This document shows, piece after piece, positions 26,418-35,137 of a stretch of 64,000 nucleotides of DNA. The translations under genes and the position numbers were made by a program. How positions within the stretch are numbered: the stretch's first letter is position 1; each line of letters opens with the position of its first letter. Below the pieces are notes generated by a model that did not search any database, had not been told where the DNA came from, and was given only the letters and a program-made list of their open reading frames with translations. The stretch comes from Lactobacillus sp. ESL0677 (GTDB lineage: Bacteria; Bacillota; Bacilli; Lactobacillales; Lactobacillaceae), in contig NZ_CP113946.1 of assembly GCF_029392875.1 (NCBI RefSeq), positions 992,001 through 1,056,000 on the forward strand, in the 5' to 3' direction.

Positions 26418-27656
26418 CTACTCCTGATTATATCTAACTGTTGCTTCTAAATTACTATGTTGCGACGTATCATACAATGTTTTCATATAACTACGGAATT
26501 TAGGATGCATTGCTTCAAGCGTTTTGTAAGCAATCGAATTATGAATTTCATCGAGCTTTTCCTGGCTAATATGATTGTGACCAGTAAAGTAATTAAAATT
26601 CATATTAAGAAACAAGTCATTTGCCTCTTTAATTAATGGTGACTGTTCATCAAGCAACGGATTGGCAGTTTCAGATTGACTACTCAAATTACGCAACTGA
26701 ATGTCTTTTAAATATTGGTGAAAGTGGGTCAAGCGATGATTTTGTCGCTCTAGATCGGTCAAATACGGTACCATGTCAAATGTTTTTCTCTGATAAATAA
26801 CTTGCTTAGGACTAACTTTGACAACACCATATGCTTGGTCATAAGAACAAAAGCTTGAGGTCACAACTTCAGTCGTTGGTGCCTTGCCAACTGGACCAAT
26901 AATATTCTGTGCGTGAATATGACCAGAAAAAACTATTTTAACGTCGTATTTTTGGCATAATTGCCGTAGAAGTGGTGCGTTGTTTAAAACAAAGCCGCGA
27001 TTAACTTCAGGATTATGAACGTAAAGTGTATGGTGCATAAATAGCAGCGGCCGCAAATGATGTTGGTGTGCCGCAATTAATTGCTTTTCAAGCCAGACAA
27101 ATTGATCATCACTAATCTGGCCTTCAGTATTTGGCGAATTAAAATTTTCTTGAGTATCATAAATATTGGAATCTAGCATTAACAAAAGATATTGCGGATT
27201 TAGTTGCACGCTGTACGCCAGAGAATGTGGGTCTTGATTTAAACTGCAATCATAGGTTGATTTAAAAACTTGCCGCCAAGCTTGGGGGCTAATTTGCGGA
27301 GTTAGACTTTGCTTGGCAGCTTTAAAGCTACGAGCCCAGCCATCATAAATATCGTGATTACCGGGCAAAACCAGTAATTTTGTTTCAGTCAAACTACTAA
27401 AAATCTCTTGAAATTTTTGTGCGGAAATCAGTTCACCATTAAAAGTGACATCGCCAGTTACAATAATCGCCGCTGGTTTCTTTTCTTGTGCCATCTTACA
27501 AAAGGCACTCAAGGCGACTTCTTGGTACACTAGGTCTTTACCCTGACTGGTATTTTGCATTCGTGCAAAAGCTGAGCCATCGTCGTGAAGACTGTCCGCA
27601 ATTAAATGCGTATCTGTAATTACCCAAAATTCAGAGTTTAACTTATCTGTAATCAT
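26418..27656 (-). CDS. Metallophosphoesterase
   Basis: A 412-residue calcineurin-like phosphoesterase. The metal-binding motifs occur in order: DTHL at residue 15, TGDVTFNGE near 67, PGNHDIYDG near 97, then a MHHTLY and SGHIHAQN pair near 205 and 245. The C-terminal ~130 residues are helical and specific to lactobacillar relatives. No signal peptide is seen, so it is intracellular. The substrate is unknown: a phosphodiester or phosphomonoester of a nucleotide or lipid headgroup is possible. Its ATG overlaps the stop of the upstream methyltransferase gene by 4 bases (ATGA), giving tight coupling. Confidence 0.88.
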   Translation of the reverse strand: MITDKLNSEFWVITDTHLIADSLHDDGSAFARMQNTSQGKDLVYQEVALSAFCKMAQEKKPAAIIVTGDVTFNGELISAQKFQEIFSSLTETKLLVLPGNHDIYDGWARSFKAAKQSLTPQISPQAWRQVFKSTYDCSLNQDPHSLAYSVQLNPQYLLLMLDSNIYDTQENFNSPNTEGQISDDQFVWLEKQLIAAHQHHLRPLLFMHHTLYVHNPEVNRGFVLNNAPLLRQLCQKYDVKIVFSGHIHAQNIIGPVGKAPTTEVVTSSFCSYDQAYGVVKVSPKQVIYQRKTFDMVPYLTDLERQNHRLTHFHQYLKDIQLRNLSSQSETANPLLDEQSPLIKEANDLFLNMNFNYFTGHNHISQEKLDEIHNSIAYKTLEAMHPKFRSYMKTLYDTSQHSNLEATVRYNQE

Positions 27657-28777
27657 TTTTTATTTGCCCAATATTGGTAAAAGTCAACACGCAAGTTACC
27701 GTTAAATAATTTACGCTTTTTGGTTGCTCGTTGACCGAAACATTTTTCAAAATCAGGGTCACCAACTAAGTAATATTGACTAAAACTCTCATATTTACGG
27801 AAGACTTCACCCATTTGCTTATACAAAGCTTCGGCAGATTCCTTATCTTTTAATCGCTTACCATATGGCGGATTAGCAATAATGACGCCATTTTCTAGGT
27901 CTGTTGCAAAATCCTTGACTGCTACCTGCTTGAAGTTAATATCCTGCAGCACGCCAGCATTGTGAGCATTCAACTTGGCAATTTCTAAAATTGACTGGTC
28001 AATATCACTGGCCCAGATTGGTTGCTCCAATGGTCGAACCTGAGATTTAGCTTCTTTTAACGCTGTTTCGTGCAGACTAGCATCAAACCAATCGAAGCCG
28101 TCAAAGGCAAATTTACGCCAAGTACCAGGAGCAATGTTTCTGGCAATTAACGCTGCCTCAATTGCTAAAGTTCCCGAACCAGTCATTGGGTCGATTAATG
28201 GGTGCGTACCATCATAAGGAGTCAACTTAATTAGGCTGGCCGCAAAATTTTCTTTTAACGGTGCGCCACCGTGCTCGATACGATAACCGCGCTTAAACAA
28301 ACTCGCGCCAGTCGTGTCAAGGGAAACCCGCGCTGTATCTTTATAAATGTGAATGTCCAGCGGATATTCGTTGCCACTTTCTGGCAAAAAGCCACGGCGG
28401 TGATACTGGGCGGACATTTTATTGACGATGGCCTTCTTAACAATTGATTGGATGCCCGGTTCAGAATGCAATTTTGACCTAACGGAACGGCCTTGAACTG
28501 GAAATTTAGCATCGATTGGCAATAATTCTGCCCAATCAAAATCGTAAACTTGGTTATAAAGCGTGTCAAAGTCGGTAGCCTTGAACTCTTTTAGCAAAAT
28601 TTTAACACGGTCTGCAGTCCGTAGCCACAGGTTAGTCTTAACGATGTCTGCTTGATTACCCTTAAAGAAAACGCGGCCATTTTCTGTTTTGGTTTCATAA
28701 CCAAGCGATTGCAGTTCTTTGGCAACGACACTTTCAAAGCCCGCGCCCATTGTTGTATAAAGTTGGTATTGTTTCAT
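27653..28777 (-). CDS. THUMP-domain 23S rRNA (guanine-N2) methyltransferase
   Basis: About 374 residues. An N-terminal THUMP domain begins at MKQYQLYTTMGAGFES, and a Rossmann methyltransferase follows with PLIDPMTGSGTLAIEAALIA (SAM loop) and the catalytic ANPPYGKRL, which marks N2-guanine methylation. It resembles Bacillus YpsC/RlmL and acts on 23S rRNA. Three ATGs are possible (28792, 28780, 28777); AAAAGGA lies between the first and the others, so 28777 is chosen. In Bacillus ypsC also neighbours ypsA, gpsB and rnpB, as here. Confidence 0.92.
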   Translation of the reverse strand: MKQYQLYTTMGAGFESVVAKELQSLGYETKTENGRVFFKGNQADIVKTNLWLRTADRVKILLKEFKATDFDTLYNQVYDFDWAELLPIDAKFPVQGRSVRSKLHSEPGIQSIVKKAIVNKMSAQYHRRGFLPESGNEYPLDIHIYKDTARVSLDTTGASLFKRGYRIEHGGAPLKENFAASLIKLTPYDGTHPLIDPMTGSGTLAIEAALIARNIAPGTWRKFAFDGFDWFDASLHETALKEAKSQVRPLEQPIWASDIDQSILEIAKLNAHNAGVLQDINFKQVAVKDFATDLENGVIIANPPYGKRLKDKESAEALYKQMGEVFRKYESFSQYYLVGDPDFEKCFGQRATKKRKLFNGNLRVDFYQYWANKK

Positions 28778-28796
28778 CATGATCCTTTTCATTTCT

Positions 28797-28834
28797 TAAA
28801 AAAAGCGTTGAGCCCTTTGAAAAGCTCAACGCTG
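28797..28834 (-). terminator. Terminator of rnpB
   Basis: AGCGTTGAGC (28804-28813) and GCTCAACGCT (28824-28833) with a 10-base loop, followed on the minus strand by seven T's. Confidence 0.9.
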
Positions 28835-28837
28835 CCA

Positions 28838-29210
28838 GTGCAAATTTTTATAAGCCACGTTCTGTTCCAGCAATTTTGGCAAAATTACCTTCAGCAGCCA
28901 TCTATCTTTACTACAAAGTAATCCAACCTTTAGTTCAATTTCTTAGGTTGAGACGCCCCCACCAAATTTGGGTTGCACGCTCGCAGGGTTTACCTCGTTC
29001 CACCAGTAGTGTTTCCGCTGCTGCTTCGTCACTGTGGCACTTTTCAGGATAGTCATGCATATCAAAGACTTAGCATTTTTTCCGCCGTAATTAAAAATTC
29101 TTTAGCTTATTGGGCTAAATACGAACACTACAAGCATCGCAGCTTGTGCGTGCGTGGACTTTCCTCAGCTTGGCACAAAGCCAAACCGCGACTGCTCAAA
29201 ATTCACACTA
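28838..29210 (-). ncRNA. rnpB: RNase P RNA (class B)
   Basis: Read on the minus strand, the RNA carries the universally conserved GAGGAAAGTCC near its 5' end (around 29156-29167), a long irregular interior with an AAACCC..GCGAGCGTGCAACCC segment, and the 3' AGAACGTGGCTTATAA ending near 28848. These are the conserved P4-flanking elements of bacterial RNase P RNA, the ribozyme that trims tRNA 5' leaders. The length of ~370 bases fits the Bacillus (B) type. The ends are estimated from the promoter (start near 29210) and terminator. A 92-codon open frame across it on the plus strand is spurious. Confidence 0.93.
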
Positions 29211-29216
29211 GAAAAG

Positions 29217-29244
29217 ATTATACCAAAAGAATTTACTTTTGTAA
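29217..29244 (-). promoter_or_regulatory. rnpB promoter
   Basis: Minus strand: -35 TTACAA (29239-29244), 16-bp spacer ending in TGG, -10 TATAAT (29217-29222). The -35 lies within the last codons of gpsB. Confidence 0.75.
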
Positions 29245-29661
29245 CCCATAAACTCGTCTTTCCAAGTTATAGACCTTGCGCTCAAGAGCTGAAATCCGTT
29301 GAATTATTGCCATATTAGTCGAATTTTCGGTTTCTTGCTCGCTATCGTTATCTACAAAAGAATTAAATGTGCTGGTTTGGCTGCTTGGAGTATAAGTCCG
29401 GACAGTATCAGTTGGTACAGTGCGCCGTGATTGTTGATTTTCTAGCGTTTTTTCTTTTTGCTGGTCAGTGATTAATTTTCCTTGCAAATCGCCAATTTGA
29501 CCATAGAGGTCCTCGATAATCTGTTCAAAAGTATCATAATCGGCAATTACTTTATCTAAGAAGGCATCGACTTCGTCTGGGTCAATGCCCTTGACCTTAG
29601 TTCTAAATTGTTTTTTCAAAATATCCTCGGTGGATAATTGAATATCATTTAAATCTGGCAT
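29233..29661 (-). CDS. gpsB: Cell division regulator GpsB
   Basis: A 142-residue DivIVA-like protein. The N-terminal lipid/partner-binding region with KKQFRTKVKGIDPDEVDAFLD and a coiled coil (residues ~25-75) are followed by a Thr/Ser-rich linker and a C-terminal coiled coil (SALERKVYNLERRVYG), the trimerisation part. GpsB shuttles penicillin-binding proteins between side wall and septum. Here it lies 3 kb from pbp1A, a classic partner. AAAGGAG lies about 11 bases before the ATG. Order ypsA-gpsB-rnpB is as in Bacillus. Confidence 0.94.
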   Translation of the reverse strand: MPDLNDIQLSTEDILKKQFRTKVKGIDPDEVDAFLDKVIADYDTFEQIIEDLYGQIGDLQGKLITDQQKEKTLENQQSRRTVPTDTVRTYTPSSQTSTFNSFVDNDSEQETENSTNMAIIQRISALERKVYNLERRVYGLQK

Positions 29662-29752
29662 AATAATGACAACTCCTTTATCATACCTTCTTATTTTAGC
29701 AAAAAGAGTACCCGCTTAACACCGTAAATTTAACTTTAAGAAATATTTTCAA

Positions 29753-30322
29753 TTATTCTGATAGCTTTTTATCTTCAAGACTTTCCTGATATTCTTCTGC
29801 AGCATCTTGTAAATCATAAAAATCAATTAATTCTAGGGGATAATCCTTGGTTTCTTGGTGTTTTTTGATTAAATTATAATCAAATTTTGGCTTACCTGGG
29901 TTTTCGGGATCATAAATCATTAGTGCTTCATCCGTATGCGTCAACATAAAATTTTGATAATTACGCAGCTGCACCGGACTTTGATATGCGTGACTGGAAG
30001 TTGAAGCGTAAAAATCAACCTGATTCTTTAAATTGATAAATTTTCCTTGGTTGGCCTCATTCCAGCGGCCTGCAAATTCCTCGTACGGCGTAATTATTGA
30101 AACCCGCAAAGGATAACGTTCACGTAATTTGATTGCCACTTCACTGGCCCACTGTTCAACTCCTAAGTTAGCGCCGGTAATTACCCAATCGAGTTGCCCA
30201 TCTTCTAAACGCGTTGTCATGCGCTTTTCTAAAACCAGCTTAATGATCTTTATTTTAGGATCCTTATCACCAAAAGTATTTAATTCATAATTTCTATAAC
30301 CGGTAACCCATAGTCGTTGCAT
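29753..30322 (-). CDS. ypsA: YpsA family protein (DUF1273, SLOG fold)
   Basis: A 189-residue protein with the conserved start MQRLWVTGYRNYELNTFGD and the Rossmann-like WVITGANLGVEQWASEVA and SIITPYEEFAGRWNE blocks, typical of YpsA. SLOG proteins bind nucleotide-derived ligands such as ADP-ribose. YpsA influences cell division in Bacillus and Staphylococcus and is nearly always next to gpsB. The C-terminal 15 residues are highly charged. It is transcribed divergently from recU; the two starts are only 70 bases apart. Confidence 0.9.
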   Translation of the reverse strand: MQRLWVTGYRNYELNTFGDKDPKIKIIKLVLEKRMTTRLEDGQLDWVITGANLGVEQWASEVAIKLRERYPLRVSIITPYEEFAGRWNEANQGKFINLKNQVDFYASTSSHAYQSPVQLRNYQNFMLTHTDEALMIYDPENPGKPKFDYNLIKKHQETKDYPLELIDFYDLQDAAEEYQESLEDKKLSE

Positions 30323-30343
30323 AGTGAAAGAGATGGCTCCTTG

Positions 30344-30372
30344 TTCAAAATTTTTTTCTTTATTGCTATAAT
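30344..30372 (+). promoter_or_regulatory. recU-pbp1A promoter
   Basis: -35 TTCAAA (30344-30349), 17-bp spacer, extended -10 TGCTATAAT (hexamer 30367-30372). It lies within the upstream extension of the recU frame and so supports the start at 30392. Confidence 0.65.
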
Positions 30373-30391
30373 GCTAGCAGGAGTGAGATTG

Positions 30392-31027
30392 ATGGTCAAA
30401 TATCCAAGCGGTAGTTTAGCCGCATTTCGTAAATCAACCAAAGAGCCCAAAATTCGCAAAAAATTTGAACACCGCAAGAATGTTAGCTTTTCTGGACGTG
30501 GGATGACCTTGGAACAAATGATTAACGAGTCAAATAAATATTATCGTCTAAAAGAGATTGCCGTTGTACACAAAAAGCCAACGCCGGTACAGATTGTCAA
30601 GGTTGATTATCCTAAACGCTCTCGGGCTGTAATTCGTGAAGCATACTTTCGCCAAGAGTCAACAACGGACTATAATGGGGTATATCAAGGTTATTATTTA
30701 GACTTTGAAGCTAAAGAAACCAAAAACAAGACTAATTTCCCGCTAAAGAACTTCCATGAACATCAAATTGTACATTTGGAAGAATGTTTAAAGCAGCGAG
30801 GAATTTGCTTTACCATCATTGGTTTTACAAGCTTAAAGCGGTATTTTGTTACCCCGGCAAGTTTCATCATTAAAGCATGGTGGACCAAGGATAAAAGCTC
30901 GGTAACTTTACCTGAGGTAGAAAAATGGTCAGTTGAAATTAAAAGTGGTTTTCAGCCTACGCTGCCCTATTTAATTGCTGTCGACCATTTTATTACAGAT
31001 AGGAATATGAATAATGGCAAACAATAA
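30392..31027 (+). CDS. recU: Holliday junction resolvase RecU
   Basis: 211 residues from the ATG at 30392, which has GCAGGAG at 30378. The frame is open further upstream, but that part covers the promoter. RecU cleaves Holliday junctions in Gram-positive recombination. Seen are the N-terminal MVKYPSG and SGRGMTLEQMINESN, and the nuclease core with YYLDFEAKETKNKTNFPL (Asp, Glu, Lys of the PD-(D/E)xK type). The stop overlaps pbp1A by 14 bases; the recU-ponA pair is a conserved operon in Firmicutes that links recombination and wall growth genes. Confidence 0.95.
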   Translation: MVKYPSGSLAAFRKSTKEPKIRKKFEHRKNVSFSGRGMTLEQMINESNKYYRLKEIAVVHKKPTPVQIVKVDYPKRSRAVIREAYFRQESTTDYNGVYQGYYLDFEAKETKNKTNFPLKNFHEHQIVHLEECLKQRGICFTIIGFTSLKRYFVTPASFIIKAWWTKDKSSVTLPEVEKWSVEIKSGFQPTLPYLIAVDHFITDRNMNNGKQ

Positions 31028-33338
31028 ATTTAGTTCAAATAATCAACACCAGTCGCGCCGAGAATATCGACAAAAGCAGCCCAAGCCCTTATGGTGGCGC
31101 ATAATTAAGTGGTGTCTTCTAGCTGCTTTATTACTAATTGTTTCGGGAATTGGTCTTTTTGCATATTATGCAAAGGATGCACCCAATATTAGTCAGGCTC
31201 AGCTTGAAAGCGGCGGCTCATCCGGCTTTTATACTACTAATGGTAAGTTTCTTTTATCATTAGGCTCAGAAAAGCGAATTTATGTTAAAGATAGTCCTAA
31301 ATTGCAGCTGCTTAAAGATGCAGTTGTGTCTGTTGAGGATAAACGCTTCTATAAAGATAAGTTAGGTATTGACCCAATTAGAATTGTGGGCTCGATGTTG
31401 ACTAACGCTCAAAGCAAAGAAATTGCTGCTGGTGGGTCAACAATTACCCAGCAATTAGTTAAGTTAACGGTCTTTTCGACAGATGCTTCACAAAGGACAT
31501 TGCGCCGTAAAGCTCAAGAAGCATGGCTAGCAATGCGCGTTCAGCGCGAATATACGCATGATGAAATTCTGGAATTTTACATTAATAAGGTTTACATGAA
31601 TTACGGTAATTACGGCATTGGTACTGCTGCTAATTATTACTATGGTAAAAGTATTAGCAAGCTGGACTTGGCGCAGACCGCCCTACTTGCTGGGATGCCA
31701 AACAGACCAACTGCTTATAATCCGTATACCTACCCTAAATATGCTAAATATCGTCGGAACATTGTCTTAAATGCAATGCTTGATAATAAGAAAATCACGC
31801 AAGCACAATACGATAAGGCAAGTAAAGAAAGCATTAAAAAGGGTCTAAAGCATCATAGTCAAAAGGCACAAACTAAATTACGTCAGATTGATGATCCCTA
31901 CATCAAGGAAGCAATTGGCGAGGTGCAAGACAAGGGTTTTGATCCTTATCGTGATAACCTCAAGATTACAGTGAATATTGACCAAAAGGCACAAAATAAG
32001 CTTTATGAACTTGCGAATAATGGTCTAGTGCCTTTTACTAATGATCAAATGCAGGTTGGTGCCACAGTTGTTGATCCAAGTAACGGTCACATTGTCGCTA
32101 TTCTGGGTGGACGGCACTTGCCTTCTGTTCAGCTGGGGCTCGACCGTGCTGTTCAGACTAGTCGCTCAACTGGGTCTTCAATTAAGCCAGTGCTTGATTA
32201 TGGTCCAGCAATTCAATATCTAAATTGGTCGACGGCTAAAATGCTTGATGATAGTAAATATTATTATCCTGGAACGAATGTGCAACTTTATGACTGGGAT
32301 AACAAATACGATGGCATGATGACCATGCGTCACGCGTTGGAGCAGTCCCGCAATGTTCCTGCTGTTAAGACTTTGAAGCAGGTTGGTGTTCCCAAAGCTG
32401 CTGCTTTTGCGAAGAAGCTGGGAATCAACGTTCCAAAATCTTCTGGTTTATCGGTAGCGATTGGTGCTAATGCTTCAAGTATGCAAATGGCTGGTGCCTT
32501 TAGTGCTTTTGCGGCAATGGGTGTTTATCATAAACCGCAATTTGTTTCTAAAATCGAAACTCCAGATGGTTTAACCCGCAATTATGATTCTGCTGGTGTT
32601 CAGGTAATGAGTAAGTCAACGGCGTACATGATTACTGATATGCTTAAGGGTGTCATTAAAACTGGTTCGGGTACTAGTGCTAAAATTGCTGGATTGCACC
32701 AAGCTGGCAAAACTGGTTCTGTTAAATATTCAGATCAGGATTTAGCTCGTTATCCCAGCTACGCATCAACCCCTAAGGATTCTTGGTTTGTTGGTTACAC
32801 GCAAAGTTATGTCATGGGTGTTTGGACGGGCTATGACAATCTAAAAGATGGAACTATTTCTGGTATTGGTCAGCAATCTGCTCAATTGCTATATAAGAGC
32901 ATGATGTCATACTTAATGCAGAATAAATCCAATGTTGATTGGCAAAAGCCAAGTTCAGTTATTCGAGCTAGAATTGCTAAAAATTCCAATCCACCTGAAG
33001 TTTCTTCAAGTGGTCAATGGCAATTATTCGTTCGCGGTCATGCTCCTGGCGGGATTGTTGATGACAGTAGCAATTACGATGAGGATGATGAGCAAGCTGA
33101 TACTAACAGCTCTAGTCCAACAACCAACACGCAGCAAAACCATGCAACTAGTCAGCATCAGAAGCAAAATGGTTCAACTGCACAATCTCATGACAGTCAG
33201 CATCATACAAATACCCATCAAAATAGTCAAAACAATCATCAACCTGAAAATCATGAGCCAAATTCTAATAATTCCTCATCGTCAGGTTCAACTAACGATA
33301 AAACACCATCTGAAAATAATTCAGGTACTAACCCATAA
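31014..33338 (+). CDS. pbp1A: Class A penicillin-binding protein 1A
   Basis: A 774-residue bifunctional wall synthase. A short basic cytoplasmic tail and one membrane anchor (residues ~28-52) are followed by the glycosyltransferase (SVEDKRFY with catalytic Glu near 108, GGSTITQQLVK, RKAQEAWLA). The transpeptidase has STGSSIKP (active Ser near 388), SRNVP and AGKTGSVK. It polymerises lipid II and cross-links peptidoglycan outside the membrane. The last ~90 residues are low-complexity, rich in Asn, Gln, His and Ser, and probably span the wall. It is co-transcribed with recU and a likely client of GpsB. Confidence 0.96.
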   Translation: MANNKFSSNNQHQSRREYRQKQPKPLWWRIIKWCLLAALLLIVSGIGLFAYYAKDAPNISQAQLESGGSSGFYTTNGKFLLSLGSEKRIYVKDSPKLQLLKDAVVSVEDKRFYKDKLGIDPIRIVGSMLTNAQSKEIAAGGSTITQQLVKLTVFSTDASQRTLRRKAQEAWLAMRVQREYTHDEILEFYINKVYMNYGNYGIGTAANYYYGKSISKLDLAQTALLAGMPNRPTAYNPYTYPKYAKYRRNIVLNAMLDNKKITQAQYDKASKESIKKGLKHHSQKAQTKLRQIDDPYIKEAIGEVQDKGFDPYRDNLKITVNIDQKAQNKLYELANNGLVPFTNDQMQVGATVVDPSNGHIVAILGGRHLPSVQLGLDRAVQTSRSTGSSIKPVLDYGPAIQYLNWSTAKMLDDSKYYYPGTNVQLYDWDNKYDGMMTMRHALEQSRNVPAVKTLKQVGVPKAAAFAKKLGINVPKSSGLSVAIGANASSMQMAGAFSAFAAMGVYHKPQFVSKIETPDGLTRNYDSAGVQVMSKSTAYMITDMLKGVIKTGSGTSAKIAGLHQAGKTGSVKYSDQDLARYPSYASTPKDSWFVGYTQSYVMGVWTGYDNLKDGTISGIGQQSAQLLYKSMMSYLMQNKSNVDWQKPSSVIRARIAKNSNPPEVSSSGQWQLFVRGHAPGGIVDDSSNYDEDDEQADTNSSSPTTNTQQNHATSQHQKQNGSTAQSHDSQHHTNTHQNSQNNHQPENHEPNSNNSSSSGSTNDKTPSENNSGTNP

Positions 33339-33352
33339 AGTTTAATAACACT

Positions 33353-33382
33353 AAAAAGACCTTCACGTTGTGAAGGTCTTTT
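33353..33382. terminator. Bidirectional terminator between pbp1A and the ABC-F gene
   Basis: AAAAAGACCTTCAC and GTGAAGGTCTTTT with a 3-base loop; T-runs on both strands. Very similar to the hairpin at 58773-58804. Confidence 0.9.
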
Positions 33383-33384
33383 GC

Positions 33385-34929
33385 TTATCTAGTTAACTTT
33401 TGTAATTGTTGTGTAATTTCTTTTATTTGCGCCAAAGTTGCCGTAGGATCAGCAATCATTTGATCACGTTTAAATTTAAGCAGCGCAACTTTTTCTTGGT
33501 CCTGGCTACTATTTGATTGCAGATAAGACCCATTAAGAAGTAGACCGTTTTTGATTTGCCAGTTAGGCAAGTTCAGGTCGGCAATAAATTTTTGATCATG
33601 TGACACGACAATCAGAGCAAACGGATAATTTTTTATAAAATCAGTTAGGGCTGTAATTGAACTAATATCTAAAAAATTAATTGGTTCGTCAAGTAACATA
33701 AAATTATGCTGCCCTAACAATATCTGAGCCAAATTAAAATAAACAAGTTGGCCCCCGCTCAACTTTGTAATCGGCTCATTAAGTGCAGTTTGTAAGTGCA
33801 AATCACCTAAAAGCTGCATTCTTATACTTCGAGCAAAAATTGATTCGTGCAGAATTTGGTGCAAGACAGTTTCTTGTGATAGCGAGGCTGTTAAGTCTTG
33901 ATTAAAATAGCCAATGCTCAACTGCTTGTTATAAAATCCGGTTAAATGCTGCCCCGCTAATTGTTTTAAAAAAACAGACTTGCCACTGCCATTAGGTCCA
34001 GTTAGAACAATTTTGCTATTAGCTTGCAGCCGTAATTCGTGAGTAATCCTAAATAATTCTTGTTTTTGCCAAGAAATATACTGCGGCTTAATGCTTATTA
34101 GATTAGTCTTAGCCGGTAGGTTCAATTTATTCAAATCGGCGGTAATATTCTTAAGTGTAATTGGCTGACGTTTATAAGATTGCTTAATTGCTACGGCTTC
34201 TGCCGTGATTTTTTTAGTTAAAATTCGACTTTGCCGCAATAATTTTCGTTCTGTCCCAGTGGCGTCACCACGTGATTTCCAATCTGATGTGGAAATTCCT
34301 GCTTTACGCTTGCGGGCAGTATGACCTTGACTCTGTTTATGCTGGTATTCTCTTTGCAAACGCTTGCGCTTTAATTCGTGTTGGCGCACCTGAACTTTAT
34401 GGTTTGCTTTTTCGCGTGCCGAGTATTGTTCATAGGCGGCAAAATTACCGGTAAAGGCAGTAATTTGCCGGTTCTTTAACTCCCAAGTACGATTAGTAAC
34501 GGCATTCAATAATTGCCGATCATGACTAATGACAAGCAAGGGACAAGTTAAGTTCTGCAGCTTCGAAATCAACCAATTTTGCTCAGTTTCATCCAAATTT
34601 GAAGTTGGCTCGTCAAGTAGCAGTAAACCATTTGCTTGCTTTTTTAATTGATGAAAAGCCGCTTCTAGTGCTGCCTTTTCTTTTTCACCGCCACTGCAAT
34701 TAGCTTGCGGCAATAATTGCGGGACATACACCAGTGAACAATTTTTAATGATTTGACCGTGAGCTGTTTCTGGCATTTGCACAATCGCTCGCATTAAAGT
34801 CGTTTTACCAGCTCCATTTTCACCAATTAAACCAACTTTTTCGTTTGTACTAATTTTTAAATGTGGGATTACAAACAACTTTGTTCCCTGATAATTAATT
34901 GTTAGATTAATAATTTTGATAAATTCCAT
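33385..34929 (-). CDS. ABC-F protein, antibiotic-resistance type (Msr/Vga/Lsa-like)
   Basis: 514 residues with two ABC domains and no membrane segments. ABC1: GENGAGKTTLM, signature CSGGEKEKAALE, LLLLDEPTSNLDE. A basic inter-domain linker (residues ~185-270, rich in Lys/Arg/Gln, with REYQHKQSQGHTARKRKAG) is the part that reaches the peptidyl-transferase centre in resistance factors. ABC2: GPNGSGKSVFL, LSGGQLVYFNLAQ, LLDEPINFLD. Such proteins dislodge macrolides, lincosamides, streptogramins or pleuromutilins from the ribosome. The ATG at 34929 is used (AGGTG upstream) and not the GTG at 34938. It stands opposite pbp1A, splitting a gene order conserved elsewhere, so it looks acquired. It is preceded by a leader peptide and attenuator. 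The drug range cannot be predicted. Confidence 0.85.
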   Translation of the reverse strand: MEFIKIINLTINYQGTKLFVIPHLKISTNEKVGLIGENGAGKTTLMRAIVQMPETAHGQIIKNCSLVYVPQLLPQANCSGGEKEKAALEAAFHQLKKQANGLLLLDEPTSNLDETEQNWLISKLQNLTCPLLVISHDRQLLNAVTNRTWELKNRQITAFTGNFAAYEQYSAREKANHKVQVRQHELKRKRLQREYQHKQSQGHTARKRKAGISTSDWKSRGDATGTERKLLRQSRILTKKITAEAVAIKQSYKRQPITLKNITADLNKLNLPAKTNLISIKPQYISWQKQELFRITHELRLQANSKIVLTGPNGSGKSVFLKQLAGQHLTGFYNKQLSIGYFNQDLTASLSQETVLHQILHESIFARSIRMQLLGDLHLQTALNEPITKLSGGQLVYFNLAQILLGQHNFMLLDEPINFLDISSITALTDFIKNYPFALIVVSHDQKFIADLNLPNWQIKNGLLLNGSYLQSNSSQDQEKVALLKFKRDQMIADPTATLAQIKEITQQLQKLTR

Positions 34930-34940
34930 AACTATCACAC

Positions 34941-34970
34941 CTACAATTCAGTATTAATTGATTTAGCCAT
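34941..34970 (-). CDS. Second upstream open frame of the ABC-F leader
   Basis: A 9-codon frame, MAKSINTEL, ending 12 bases before the ABC-F start, with its TAG stop joined to the AGGTG ribosome site. No good ribosome site of its own is visible. It could couple translation to the main gene or be chance. Confidence 0.35.
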   Translation of the reverse strand: MAKSINTEL

Positions 34971-34980
34971 GGAATTTGCT

Positions 34981-35025
34981 CTAACAAAAGTTTCTTAAAT
35001 AAAAATTGCTCTTGTTAGGCAATCT
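34981..35025 (-). promoter_or_regulatory. Attenuator of the ABC-F gene
   Basis: Two exclusive RNA folds on the minus strand. Terminator: AGATTGC (35025-35019) with GCAATTT (35009-35003), then a U-rich run to 34997. Alternative: CTAACAA (35018-35012) with TTGTTAG (34987-34981), which takes the terminator loop and would break its fold. The 5' arm of the terminator lies in the last codons of the leader peptide. A ribosome held there by a drug would favour read-through. Confidence 0.55.
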
Positions 35026-35059
35026 CCATTGCTTGTTTGCTAGTTAATTGGATTCTCAT
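35015..35059 (-). CDS. Leader peptide of the ABC-F gene
   Basis: A 14-residue frame MRIQLTSKQAMEIA with a proper ribosome site (AAGGAAGTG, 6-8 bases upstream of ATG at 35059). Its final codons and stop overlap the terminator stem and loop. Leader peptides before ribosome-protecting ABC-F and erm genes sense antibiotic-stalled ribosomes. This one has the same layout, but its sequence is not one I recognise. Confidence 0.6.
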   Translation of the reverse strand: MRIQLTSKQAMEIA

Positions 35060-35137
35060 TGTTATCACTTCCTTGTAAACAGATTTGCTCTGCAGCATAA
35101 CAATATTTTTAATAATTTTATCATGATTAAGCAAAAG

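Noticed and set aside
28973..29251. 92-codon plus-strand open frame
   Set aside because: Lies across RNase P RNA on the opposite strand and into gpsB; no ribosome site or protein likeness.
30317..30391. 25-codon extension of recU
   Set aside because: Covers the recU promoter and runs antisense over the ypsA start; the ATG at 30392 has AGGAG.
32932..33345. 137-codon frame in the end of pbp1A
   Set aside because: Produced by the low-complexity codons of the PBP1A tail read in another frame.
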